64,000 bases of DNA. Source: Flaccisagitta enflata (lineage: Eukaryota; Chaetognatha; Sagittoidea; Aphragmophora). The notes below the pieces were generated by a model. The model worked only from the letters and a program-made list of their open reading frames with translations. It made no database searches and was not told the DNA's origin. Of this stretch, positions 1 to 10,838 are shown one piece after another. The translations under genes and the position numbers were made by a program. Location: assembly GCA_965153355.1 (NCBI GenBank), contig OZ231126.1:71610001-71674000 (forward strand), in the 5' to 3' direction. Numbering within the stretch: position 1 is the first letter of the stretch; each line of letters begins with the position of its first letter.

Positions 1-735
1 CTTCTTAATTGTCGATTTCCCCATCTTCTAACATTTCGATTTTCATTTCCTGTTCCATTTTTCAACAAGGTCGGATCCACGGCCTATAAGCAGTCGCCTG
101 CGGATGGGCAGGGTCAGTAATGCGGGTGGGCAGGGGTCATGATACTCAAAAGTCGCCATTTCAGCCTATTTTGCGTCGTTCAGATTTTCGTGTTACCTTC
201 CTTTCTTCCTTCCTTCCTTCCTTCCTTCCCTCCTTCCTTCCCTCCTTCCTTCCTTCCTTCCACCTTTATTCCTACCAAGGGACACTTAATCATACAAGCC
301 AAAAAAGAATCGATCTCATTCCGACTTCTTGGCGACAGATGACAACAATCGCGTTGTCAAGATCAAGTCTAGAGAAATGTCTCTTTTTTTTTTCTGCCCA
401 TGATGCACCTTGAACTGGGGTTGGATTCATGCAACCTCGGCCTCGAGTCTGGTAATCAGATTCATAATTTGGAATTGGAAATTGGAATGGTTTTGAAATC
501 CTATCTTACCCTCGCCATTAATCATGAGTTTTAATGGCCTCCACTTGAGCCTTCTACTGGCGCAGTGGCGCATCTTAAACGTCTTATGTCTTTCCATTTC
601 GATACCCCCCGTAGTCCTCCGTACAGCAAGGAGCTAGGAACATCTCAACTCTCATTCAATTTCCCAGCTCAACTTCCTATCTTCCCAATTGCAATTTCCT
701 GTGTCATCAATTAAACAAGGCCAAGTAGGTCAATA

Positions 736-845
736 AGGTGCGACATGTGGATCGTCGAACGAATGCGTTACCCGACCAACCGACCGACCGACCAACCAAC
801 CAACGGACACAGTCAGTTATAGAGGTGCTTTGTCGCACCTAGAAA
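736..845. repeat. Mini-foldback with GTCGCACC ends and GACC/AACC tract
   Basis: The ends AGGTGCGACA and TGTCGCACCT are inverted repeats about 105 bp apart. Between them lie GATCGTCGAACGAATGCG and a run of CCGA/CCAA tetranucleotides. The element is preceded by AACAAGGCCAAGTAGG (from about 713). The same module recurs inverted at 16636-16775, and a partial copy lies at 62195-62285. It is a non-coding dispersed repeat. Confidence 0.75.
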
Positions 846-992
846 TACCTGTCTCATCGAATCATTTCATCTTTATCTCATGCTTAAAAGTGTTACTTGT
901 AGGTCTCGCCGGTTGCGTTGGTATGCGGTAGTAAGGACATCATTGTAAGCAAAGATGTCAGTCATTTCGTTGTAAAAATTTGCGCGTGTGTG

Positions 993-1474
993 TGTGTGAG
1001 TGAGTGAGTGAGTGAGTGAGTGAGTGAGTGAGTGAGTGAGTGAGTAGGAAGGAGGAAAGAAAGATGAAGGATTAAGGAAAGAAAGATGAAGGATTAAGGA
1101 AAGAAAGATGAAGGATTAAGGAAAGAAAGATGAAGGATTAAGGAAAGAAAGATGAAGGATTAAGGAAAGAAAGATGAAGGATTAAGGAAAGAAAGATGAA
1201 GGATTAAGGAAAGATGAAAGAAAGATGAAGGATTAAGGAAAGAAAGATGAAGGATTAAGTGAAAGAAAGATGAAGGATTAAGGAAAGAAAGATGAAGGAT
1301 TAAGGAAAGAAAGATGAAGGATTAAGGAAAGAAAGATGAAGGATTAAGGAAAGAAAGATGAAGGATTAAGGAAAGAAAGATGAAGGATTAAGGAAAGAAA
1401 GATGAAGGATTAAGGAAAGAAAGATGAAGGATTAAGGAAAGAAAGATGAAGGATTAAGGAAAGAAAGATGAAGG
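993..1474. repeat. GAGT microsatellite followed by 22-bp minisatellite
   Basis: 993-1044 is (GAGT)n. From about 1049 to 1474 a 22-bp unit (GAAAGAAAGATGAAGGATTAAG) is repeated about nineteen times. The corresponding right-arm array (about 15868-16490) is longer and has a different unit mix, so the two arms have diverged in array length. Confidence 0.9.
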
Positions 1475-2671
1475 ATAGTATAGTAACAGGCGAAAAAGTA
1501 AAATGATCAATATTGATATTAAAAATGCCCTCAGCATGATGAAATTTGACATGGAGATAGCTAAGATCTATTATTTTAACGTAGCAAAGCGATGATTGCG
1601 ACTTTCCAGCATGTAGGGCGTGATGGAGGGTGTTTATCAAAAGTTAGGTGTCAGATTATTGCTGATTTTTACGGGGGAAATGTAGCTAAGTGGGAGACAT
1701 TTACCGTTGGTAATTTTAAGAAGAAAGAAAGCAAAAAAAAGCCATTTGTGGTGTTAATGTAGTTGGTGGATGCAGGAGAGTCAGTCAGGCAGAAAGAAAG
1801 CCGCCTGAGTTGACAACTGAGGAATTGAGGGGGTAGTCAAGTATCAACAATAAGAAGCGCATTTCAATCTCGAATTTGGCGTCCTATCACTCATCAGCAT
1901 ATTTACGTTCATTAGGGGAAAGCCGTTTACTTTTTTGGGGATTTTTTGCATCATGTTGATAAAGTTAACATGAATTAGTGATATACATAGCTTTGATTAA
2001 TTATATCTCCATTTTTAAAGCTCTTTTCAACGGGCTTTCAACTCTTTCCGCCTAATTTTGTGACACCTGTCAAGAGGGTAGGGAGGAAGGAAAGAAAGGA
2101 GGGAAGGAAAGAAGGAACGAAAGAAGCAACGAAAGAAGGAAGGAAAGAAGGAAAGTAGGGAAAAAGACAGAGCGACTGATAGACAGAAAGAGACGGTGAC
2201 GTATAGACAGACAGACAGACAGAGCTGTTAGCCTTGCATATTGTACGAATAACTCAGGAATGGTCCCTTCTGTTCGCCTTCCAGACAATCTGTTTCGAAA
2301 CGCGGTCTGCAGAGTTCGGTCATCGATATTCGAGCTTCGATGAAAAAGAGAAAAGCAGATGCAGCTGCCTGTTTGTTGCTGCTGTTGTGTGGCAGCTGCG
2401 TCTCCTGCGAGCGTGTCCGCGCTCCGCAGCTTGAGAGTTGAGAGGCCCGACTATTAACGACAAACGAGGGCTGTGCAAGCGGAGGTGACCGAAAAAAATA
2501 TCGATTGACGTTGAATCCACGGATGATTTGAATCGGTGATAACGACAGTCAACTCAAGATGACTGAAGAAAGTGCCTTTGTTAGTGGAAATGCAGTTATG
2601 GCATCGTAATATCGTCGTACTTGTCTCAAGGAGCGTGATCTTGAAGTATCTTCCCTACACACTCGATCCCA

Positions 2672-2974
2672 ATGCGTCCTAACAATAATAACACAGGTAG
2701 TTCGATGCGTTTGTACTATATCAGTAAGATGTTTGCTTCGTTTGGACTTATTATCGATATAACGTCCGTATTTATTTGTTTAAACGCAGGCCTTCCGGCC
2801 GAGACGCCTCGTGATCGCGAACGGGATCAACCGCCTCCTCCGCGTCATTCTTCATGGACCGACGAGGCGGACATCCGTAACAACAACAATAATAATTACA
2901 ATCAATCTGTCACGCGTAAAGTGCAGACCTTCTTCCGTGGAGCCGCAAATGGCGCATCCAATGGAATATCAAAG
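2672..2974 (+). pseudogene. Duplicated first two exons of the CH-domain gene
   Basis: Exon 1 is 2672-2696 (MRPNNNNT plus one base) and exon 2 is 2790-2974 (from LPAETPRDRERDQ to NGASNGISK). Both are near-identical to the minus-strand exons at 14640-14664 and 14362-14546. The 93-base intron has GT-AG ends, is a multiple of three and has no in-frame stop. After exon 2 the copy runs into a 3.3 kb insertion and then satellite DNA; no third exon is found to the right. It is therefore probably a truncated gene copy, although it keeps its start, splice sites and upstream sequence. A 16-codon upstream ORF starts at 2559. Confidence 0.7.
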
Positions 2975-3799
2975 GTAGATTCAAGATGAATTCCCCTTCT
3001 AAAGATTATATGACAGACTGAACCAAATGAGAACACTTTTGTTTCATGCCATTTTCTTCTAGTTTTTTGCATTTTTTTCATTCAATATAAATCAAAAAAT
3101 CTTTTCTCAGTATGTAAAATATATCCCCCTTGTACCTTTTTTAGAAGTGGCATGCAGAATAGACATTAATACCAGTGATTAAATCTCAATGATTCAAAGA
3201 TATTGAGTAAAAATTGGATATTTGAGGACCAAAAATTTTAAACACCAATTTTTCCCCACTATTACTGACTAGGTAGGGGTGATTTGACTCAGTTTTTCAC
3301 CAACATCCACTCAAACTAATCACAAAGTAACATTAGTTTTTTTGCCACCATTATTGGGCCATTTTTGGAGTCTTAAATCGCTATCCTATAAAAAATGTCA
3401 GTTGACAAAGAAAACATAAAAAAAATGACAAAAAATTTTATAATTATTTTTTAAGGCACTTCCTGTTGGAGTAAAAGGTTTAAATTTTTACCTTAGTTGA
3501 GGGGGACACTTAACTACCTACATATCAAATTTCATAACATTTGGTCAATGTTAAGTATGGTTTTTACTGATTTTTCTAATCTTTACAGGGTAATTTCATA
3601 TTTTGGAAAAAAACATTTTAAAAACGGTGAATAACAAATCTCAATCATGGATGAAAATTTTGCATTTTCAAAAAGATCAGATGTTAGAAAAAGTATTTTA
3701 GGAAGGTCTGATTTTTTTTGTTTTTTCGATTTTTCAATTTCCATGCAAATTTGTTATTCACCGTTTCGCTATGTCTTATCAACTTTCAACTATAGTCAA

Positions 3800-5000
3800 G
3801 AACTGGGCCGGATCAACCATTTGCGAGGCCCTGGGCTATCTGGGGAGCGAGGCCCCCTCCCCAGTGGCCAAGCCACCCCCCCCTATTAGAGCACATCCAC
3901 TATCGAGATAAACTTCTCTGTACTGGCTATTGTTTTTTTGACAGCAGCCCCAAAGCGCCAATTTTCTGTAAAAAACGGGGTTATTTCCTTATCTTTGTCT
4001 GCACTTTCCCATATACTCTGTCTCCCCCTGAGACCCTAAGCCAGTCCTCTTAGGCTCGAATCTAAACAGAGAGAAACATGTAAAATTCTATGATTGTTCA
4101 TTCATCAAAATGTAGTATTTTCGAACATAGGAATTTTTTTAGAAGTTGTGCTCATCTAGAGACTTCAAAGATTGAGCCTGCTATGACTATAACTAGGTCA
4201 TTGGACCCAGGTCGCATGTTTTGGCATCTTCATAAAAGATCGGACAGACAGACAGACTGGAATTTTCAATATGACCTTTGAATAAGCGGTCTCCACCTCC
4301 CAGAATAGTCTTTTATGTTCAAAAGTGTGAAAAAATTGAAAAAAAAATGCCTTTCAAGTTAGTTGTGACGGACGAACAAACGGAATTGGCAAACTGATGG
4401 ACCAACAGATCATAAAGAGGCTTTTAGAATCATGTAACATGTGACAAAAATCCTTAGAATGGATAACATGCACTGTCACACGCATAAGCTCAAGCATCCT
4501 GAAATCAAGGCTTTTGCCATGTATCATCTTTTAGTTAGTGTTTGGATTTTACAAAAAAAGAATAATGCGCAAACCTCATTAAGAAACCATTGATAATGCA
4601 GATGGTTTAGAAAAGGCCATTCTAATCCTGTATTGCTCCATACCAGCACAACCAAAGCTGTGGTACAAACAAAAGAAATGACTTTTGGGCAGCAGCCCCA
4701 AAGGGGTTGATGACCTATGCTTTCACACAAGGGAATTTTTTTTCATTCTTCTCTTCTTTTTTTTCTTCTTCTTCTTCTTCTTCTTCTTCTTCTTCTTCTT
4801 CTTCTTCTTCTTCTTCTTCTTCTTCTTCTTCTTCTTCTTCTCTTTTCTTTCCTTTTCTTCTCTTTTGTTTTTTTTTGTCCTTATTTTTTTCCCTTTTTTT
4901 TCTTTTCCCTCTCTTCCCCCTCAGGGCGCGAGGCCCCTAAAAGCGCGAGGCCCCTGGGCTAAGCCCATTTAGCCCTTAGGTTGATCCGGGCCAGGTCAAG
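3800..5000. repeat. Inverted-repeat element with GAGGCCC ends and a TTC array
   Basis: The left end, with GGGCCGGATCAACC and GCGAGGCCCTGGGCTA (3805-3860), is inverted at the right end (about 4925-4995, CCTGGGCTAAGCCC then GGTTGATCCGGGCC). 4761-4843 is a (TTC)n tract followed by T-rich sequence. A GGGCAGCAGCCCC end with GATGACCTATGCTTTCACAC lies at 4688-4735 and resembles the terminus of the element at 5177. It is non-coding; the long Phe or Ser ORFs across it are translated microsatellite. Confidence 0.65.
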
Positions 5001-5176
5001 AAGCTTGACAGCAGGAACTGAAGTATAAGTCCAAAATTGCTAAAAACCTCTGGAACATCACTAATCAACATACTTTTTCGTGCTGAACACAAATCTGACC
5101 TTCATTTATAAACAATCATTTGGCATCCCTCTCAAAAATCAGTTTTTTTGCTATTTTGGATAAATTACCCTTTTTG

Positions 5177-5713
5177 GGCAGCGGCCCCGAAGGGGTCGAT
5201 GACCTATGCTTTCACACATATGGGGGATTTTCTCCTCCTCCTCCTTCTCCTCCTTCTTCTCCGTGCACCCCCCTCAAATTCCAGTCTCGAGGCCCAAATT
5301 CCAGTCTCGAGGCCCAAATCCCAGTCTTGAGGCCCAAATCCCAGCCTCAAGGCCCATATCCTAGCCTCAAGGCCTAAATCCTAGCCTGGAGGCCCAGATT
5401 TCAGCCGTGAAGCCCAAATCTCAGGCTCAAGGTCAAAATCTCAGCCAGGAGGCCCAGATCCCAACATTGAGGCCCAAATCTCAGCCTCCAGGCTAGGATT
5501 TAGGCCTTGAGGCTAGGATTTGGGCCTCGAGGCTGGGATTTGGGCCTTGAGACTGGGATTTGGGCCTCGAGACTGGAATTTGGGCCTCGGGACTGGGATT
5601 TGAGGGGGAGGGACGGAGGAGGAGAAGGAGGAGGAGGAGGAGGAGGAGGAGAAAATCCTCCATATGTGTGAAAGCATAGGTCATCGACCCCTTAGGGGCC
5701 GCTGCCCTGCTCC
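5177..5713. repeat. Foldback element carrying a palindromic 20-bp minisatellite
   Basis: The left end GGGCAGCGGCCCCGAAGGGG then TCGATGACCTATGCTTTCAC is repeated inverted at about 5650-5713. The interior is a 20-bp array (GAGGCCCAAATCCCAGTCTC-like) in one orientation at 5281-5480 and inverted at about 5490-5600. GGA/TCC-rich spacers lie between the array and the ends. No coding sequence. Confidence 0.85.
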
Positions 5714-6320
5714 CCCCTCAACTTCAACCACAACCAACATAGGCAGGGCACGGGTACTGCTGACCATCTAACGCTTTTGCGACTATTTTTGTTATTTTTA
5801 GTGAATTATTATGTCCCAGTTGAGTTTTTCGTTTAATCCCAGAGGTACTGAGTTAAAATCACTCTCTAAAAAAATTTCATGGTCCTAATTAGATCATTAA
5901 AGACAACAAACAGGCCAAGTTTAGGTTAAAATGGCCAAAAATGGCTCAAAATAGCCAAAAATCATGGTTTTTTTGTGTCATAGTTATTCAGATTTTTTTT
6001 AACAAAGCATACTCAACCTAATTAGTACTTGAATGAATGTGCTTATCAAGAGCATGCCGGTGTTATAACTGGCCAAAAATAGACAAAAAATGGGCCAAAA
6101 TGGTCAAAATCTGTATCCTCGTCTAAAAATAGCTGTAATTTTTTTATTTGATGAGATTTTGCATTAATTTTTTCTGTTAATTACCCAGTTTAACATGTAC
6201 TATCAGGTAAATCATGCATTTTTAGAAAAAAAAATGTTGGATTTTTTGCCCCTGGTGAAACTGAAGTGTCACGATAACTTTCATCGTGTCATATGGCTTT
6301 GTCATGTGTGCCACTAACCC

Positions 6321-7190
6321 ACAGTCCATCAAATCCCACCCCGATGGGAAAAAACCACCTAACGACTCTTTATCCCACTCAACCCACCTACACAGTCCAT
6401 CAAATCCCACCCCGATGGGAAAAAACCACCTAACGACTCTTTATCCCACTCAACCCACCTACACAGTCCATCAAATCCCACCCCGATGGGAAAAAACCAC
6501 CTAACGACTCTTTATCCCACTCAACCCACCTACACAGTCCATCAAATCCCACCCCGATGGGAAAAAACCACCTAACGACTCTTTATCCCACTCAACCCAC
6601 CTACACAGTCCATCAAATCCCACCCCGATGGGAAAAAACCACCTAACGACTCTTTATCCCACTCAACCCACCTACACAGTCCATCAAATCCCACCCCGAT
6701 GGGAAAAAACCACCTAACGACTCTTTATCCCACTCAACCCACCTACACAGTCCATCAAATCCCACCCCGATGGGAAAAAACCACCTAACCACTCTTTATC
6801 CCACTCAACCCACCTACACAGTCCATCAAATCCCACCCCGATGGGAAAAAACCACCTAACCACTCTTTATCCCACTCAACCCACCTACACAGTCCATCAA
6901 ATCCCACCCCGATGGGAAAAAACCACCTAACGACTCTTTATCCCACTCAACCCACCTACACAGTCCATCAAATCCCACCCCGATGGGAAAAAAAACACCT
7001 AACGACCCTATATCCCACTCAACCCACCTACACAGTCCATCAAATCCCACCCCGATGGGAAAAAACCACCTAACCACTCTTTATCCCACTCAACCCACCT
7101 ACACAGTCCATCAAATCCCACCCTGATGGGAAACAACCACCTTATGACTCTTTATCCCACTCAACCCACCTACACAGTCCATCAAGTCTG
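6321..7190. repeat. 71-bp tandem satellite, about 12 copies
   Basis: Unit starts are exactly 71 bases apart (6321, 6392, 6463 and so on). The consensus contains ACAGTCCATCAAATCCCACC, CCGATGGGAAAAAACCACC and ACTCTTTATCCCACTCAACC. Units are nearly identical until the last two, which decay. Downstream, 7187-7277 is a different 45-bp unit repeated twice (GTCTGCCT...CCCACCCACCTCCAA). ORFs in the array are products of repetition. Confidence 0.95.
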
Positions 7191-7277
7191 CCTCAGCATA
7201 CTCTCAACCTCCGCCCCACCCACCTCCAAAGTCTGCCTAAGGATACTCTTAACCTCCTCCCCACCCACCTCCAAATT

Positions 7278-8378
7278 TTGTTATTGACATGTTCTCTCTC
7301 ACAAACCCAATCAATTATGTCTTCATGAATTACCAAAAAAGAAAAACTTATTTTAAAGAGAGTGTTAATGAAGTATGTTGCCAGGGACATCTGTTCATTT
7401 AAGCTCAAGTTTAAATTTCGTTTATATCAGGCTTCATTACATAACAAGGCATAAAAATGTTGTTGCCTGTAGAGAGAGTCTGCAATATGCAAACCGTAAC
7501 AAGTGATGGGTAGTCACAATAATTGTTCCAGAAGGGTGGGCAGGGGCATCCAATCCATAACCACAGTTCAGGCCCCCTCCCTAACCAATACACATACCCA
7601 ACATGTATCCAAGGATTGCAAATCAGCCCTCCAAAGCCCAAAATCAGTCCTTAAATGTGCCTTCTCAGGAAATCTGGAAATTCACCCCTGCTCTAACTCC
7701 ACCTCTTCAGCTGATCACCCCAAGCAGGGCACTGGCTTATCCTCAGTCGAGCTTCTGCAGGCTCGACCGGAGCTATGTTCGCATCTGCCGCCTCAATAGG
7801 CGGTGACTGGTAAGGGGCGGAAGTATTTTCCGCTTCTACTGCTGATATCTGGGGGTGACCCCCAGGGCCCCCCTTCTTTAGATGAGTGAGGTATTTTGCC
7901 GGGCAGGGCCCTTGTTCGCGGTCGGGCAAGCCTAGACCACCGGGTATCCACGCTGCGGCCAGGACAAAAAACTTTTTGACCTTTTGTTTTGGATACCGCT
8001 GATAGAGAGATTTCGACGAGCGAATCCCACATGTCGATTGGGGTGGATGGCGAAAGGAATCCGCAATTCCCTAAAGGAATTAAGGTATTTTTTTCGTGCG
8101 ACAACGTACGAAAATTAGAGGGTTTATTCCCCGGTCGGTCAGTCGGTTCGCTGGTCCTAACCCTTTCCTGGTCGGACGGCAATGTATTTGTTCGACGATC
8201 CTCACGGCCCACCTACTTGGCCTACTTAGCCTCGTTTTTTTCTTTTTGTCTTCCCGCCCGCTTGTTCGTGTTATCTGGACAGTTCATCTCAAGTCAAAGT
8301 TACAGCTAATTCGTATCACTCATTTTCTGTCTGTTGTCGTGTATTGTACCGCCATCATTCTCGTCCCATATTTCGCAG
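7278..8378. other. Stretch without a recognised gene
   Basis: Mixed-composition sequence. A short ORF starts at 8031 (MSIGVDGERNPQFPKGIK) and ends at a possible donor at 8085, but its phase does not fit the exon at 8379, which needs one carried base. The 7790-7960 GC-rich part contains the GGGCAGGG motif common in the dispersed repeats here. The upstream exon or exons of the gene at 8379-9766 are probably here or hidden in repeats; I could not place them. Confidence 0.5.
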
Positions 8379-9766
8379 GTCTTGGAATCAAACCTTACAT
8401 CGTCCGTAAGAAGCTCTGCTGGAACGGTCGCTACCCGTATTTCTTCGTGCCGGTTGGGATGGTTTACACGGCTTTCTTCTGCTACCACATGAAACAGAAC
8501 GATCCCAGATGGTGGCTCGACTTCCTCATGCAAAGGGATGAAATCTATCAGTTCCAGCCCGAGAAGACGCACATGACCTTCTACGAGGAATTTACCATTG
8601 TAAGTTTGCAACTTTGCATACAACATTTTACAAACATTTGTATATTTTGTTGCTTTTTCGTTGCTAGATACGTAGGAGGGTGTTTTCATAGGCTAGTAGG
8701 TCCCCCCTCTCCTCGCTCCTCAGGGTGGTGTAGTAGATAGGCTGTACGGGGGGGGGGTACCTTAAAGCGTTATCACATCTACAATTATGTGTTGAACTGT
8801 TATTAGTGAGGTTTCTTTTTTATTCATTTCATCATCATGATATAACAGGTTTTTGAGGTTTCTTTTTTATTCATTTCATCATCATGATATAACAGGTTTT
8901 TCCTTCCACTTCTTCATCCTGCTCTTAAAGAAGTTCAACTCCTAGAACACCAAGGGTAACGTGGGTCACTCGGGTGTGTCAATATGCAAAAGTATTTTTG
9001 ATCAGATCATCGACATCAGGGAATGTAAACCAAAAAATTCTTAGACTTTAAGCGTTTTTGTTTTTTCAAATTTCTTTCATCTTCCGTTTTTTTTAGCGCA
9101 GGAAAAGATTGATAAAAATATATGTACTTCCAGCATCTGCATCTAGATTTGGTGAAAATAAGACCCATAATTTCTACCAATAAGATTAGTCTGTTTCTAT
9201 AGATTTTGTGATAAATAACCAACATTTACTTAGTTTCAATTAGAATTAGCACTATGATATCTATATGTGTAGACTTGATTATATTCCTGAACAATAATGC
9301 TGATGCAGAATTATAAATACAGCATTATACAAATTAGTGGCTAAAAAGGGGTTTTGAAAAAAACGGAAGATGAATGAAATTTGAAAAAATAAAAACGCTA
9401 AAGGTTTTGAAATTTACTACTCAATGCTGTCTGATGTTGATGGTCTCATCAAAGAACCTTATGCATATTGACACACCCGAGTGGGTCACTCATAGAAAGT
9501 CAAGGGGGCGACTGCGGATCCCAATACCCTACCCAACTTTCATGACACGTAAAACCGACATTATGAGTTTCATTTATTTTATTTTTCAGCCCGGCGAACG
9601 TATCAGCCTGGACTTTTTGGTGGGCAAATACAACGACATCCCATCTTCGTGGATCGGGGAGAAATGGCAGGACAGGAAGAATATCATCAAGCAGGAATAC
9701 GGATACTTGGAGAGCGAACTGGACAAAGTCCCCGAAATCGAAAGAGCCATTCACAACCGCATATGA
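8379..9766 (+). CDS. Small single-pass membrane protein, unrecognised, two exons visible
   Basis: Exon A is 8379-8599, entered with one carried base after TTTCGCAG and ending before GTAAGT. Exon B is 9590-9766, entered after ATTTTTCAG at phase 0 and ending in TGA. Together they give about 131 residues. Exon A opens GIKPYIVRKKLCWNGRYPY, followed by a hydrophobic segment (FFVPVGMVYTAFFCYHM) flanked by basic residues, then a charged tail. Exon B continues PGERISLDFLVGKYND and is rich in Glu and Lys, ending in HNRI. This suits a small single-span protein of mitochondrial or endomembrane type, but I recognise no family. A loose similarity to complex I NDUFB1-type accessory subunits around the membrane span is not enough to name it. 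The 5' exon is not found. A foldback element fills the intron. Confidence 0.6.
8808..8901. repeat. 47-bp tandem duplication in the intron
   Basis: GAGGTTTCTTTTTTATTC through GATATAACAGGTTTTT occurs twice in direct succession, nearly perfectly. The second copy also repeats a potential AG acceptor. It is intronic to the gene at 8379-9766. Confidence 0.85.
8961..9492. repeat. 530-bp foldback element inside the intron
   Basis: The left terminus CACTCGGGTGTGTCAATATG (about 8968) is matched inverted at 9466-9490 (CATATTGACACACCCGAGTG). Inner arms also pair: GCGTTTTTGTTTTTTCAAAT and CATCTTCCGTTTTTT near 9050-9098 against the inverse near 9360-9410. The same CATCTTCCGTTTTT core recurs near 57993. 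MITE-like; no coding sequence. Confidence 0.85.
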
Positions 9767-10838
9767 AACGCGAGAGAGAGAGGCTATACATACGTATGCG
9801 TGCGTTCGCTCTACAATGACGTTTTTGAATATGAACGCACGCTTTGTGACTCGTTGATGTTGAAGGTGAACAGTGCTGCTGATGAGCTGGTAGACGAATT
9901 AACCGAGCTCTCATGCACATTGACGTTAAATTGTATACTCGCGTTAACGAGATGACCGTTTAATCTATTATTTATGAGGAGAAAATCACCTCGAAGTAAT
10001 GCCTCTCCGTTACATAACATCAAATTGTTTGTACATTTTTTTTTTCTCTTTTCCATGGCAGGAAGGTGAAAAGGATTTCCGGTTTTGGAAGAAAAACAAA
10101 AAACCTGACTTTATTATAAGGCGCTTAAATGCAAATGTATAGAAGAAAGGACATGACTTTCATGAAAACAGTAACTGTGATAAACCAAATTGAAGGAGAT
10201 TAAAGAAGAAGAAAAAAAAGTTTAAAAAAAAAAACTGTATGATGAGGTAGCATCGTTCAAAGCCATTTAGATGTAGATTTCTTACTATCTCTGCCCTGCT
10301 TGCAATTATTGATCTCACTACCACCACCGACGCGATTTCTCAAGCAAACATTTTCTTTGAAAAACGTGCAAACGAAATATAAAAACAAAATCAGTAGCCA
10401 AGACGTAGAACTTTTAATTTATTATTTAACGGAGACACTTTAAAGAAATTAAAAAAAAAAACAATAAGCAGGAAACAAAACTCCGTTTTGATCTCAGCAT
10501 TTTGACTTGTCCAATCACAAACAAAAACACAAACGAATCAACAAAAAAAGAAATCTAAAAAACGGAAATTGAAAAAAAAACGAAAATCCAAAATTTGACA
10601 AACCCAAAAAAAAAAACAATTTAAAAAAAAAAAACCTGAAAAACAAACCAAATTATTCCGGCACTTCCGATTCCTTCAAGTTTTGTCCAGTCCACACTGT
10701 CACTTGTCAAATTGACTCAATTTCTCTCTTTCTCTTTCAAAATTATTTTTCTCTCGCTATACCACCACTTCATCTAATACTACTACTACTACCACGTTTA
10801 ATAATTACTATTACTACTACTGCTACTACTTCTATACT
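9767..10838. other. A-rich 3' flank, no gene seen
   Basis: Presumptive 3' untranslated and downstream region of the gene ending at 9766. It is dominated by A-rich and AAC-type low-complexity sequence between 10190 and 10640, with short ACT triplets from 10760. No convincing exon on either strand. Confidence 0.6.

Larger units (their letters stand above)
1..3012 (+). repeat. Left arm of large inverted duplication
   Basis: Reverse-complement copy of 14338-18075. Shared landmarks in matching order include the CTTCC tract near 184-262, the GTCGCACC mini-foldback at 736-845, a GAAAG/GATGAAGGATTAAG array, the PuPy tract near 2080-2160, and the first two exons of the CH gene. Identity is high but not perfect: single-base differences and different array lengths. 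Homology reaches base 1, so the arm may extend beyond the window. It ends in AAAGATTATAT near 3012, where an insertion begins. The right arm is longer, mainly because of a local duplication at 16730-17373. Confidence 0.93.
3013..6289. mobile_element. 3.3 kb insertion in the left duplication arm
   Basis: The right arm reads straight through AAAGATTATATGGCTTTG. In the left arm AAAGATTATAT ends at 3012, and ATATGGCTTTGTCATGTG resumes at about 6290, giving a likely 4-bp target duplication (ATAT). The inserted sequence starts GACAG and ends GTGTC, that is, with short GACA/TGTC termini. I see no transposase ORF. The interior carries nested repeats (3800-5000 and 5177-5713) plus AT-rich sequence. 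It is a non-autonomous or composite insertion. Confidence 0.7.

Noticed and set aside
6321-7190. Possible CRISPR array because of regular 71-bp spacing
   Set aside because: There are no variable spacers: the entire 71-bp unit repeats, and the context is animal DNA. It is a satellite.
8031-8084. Candidate first exon (MSIGVDGERNPQFPKGIK) for the gene at 8379-9766
   Set aside because: Joining its GT at 8085 to the acceptor at 8378 puts exon A in a frame with a stop; the phase does not fit.
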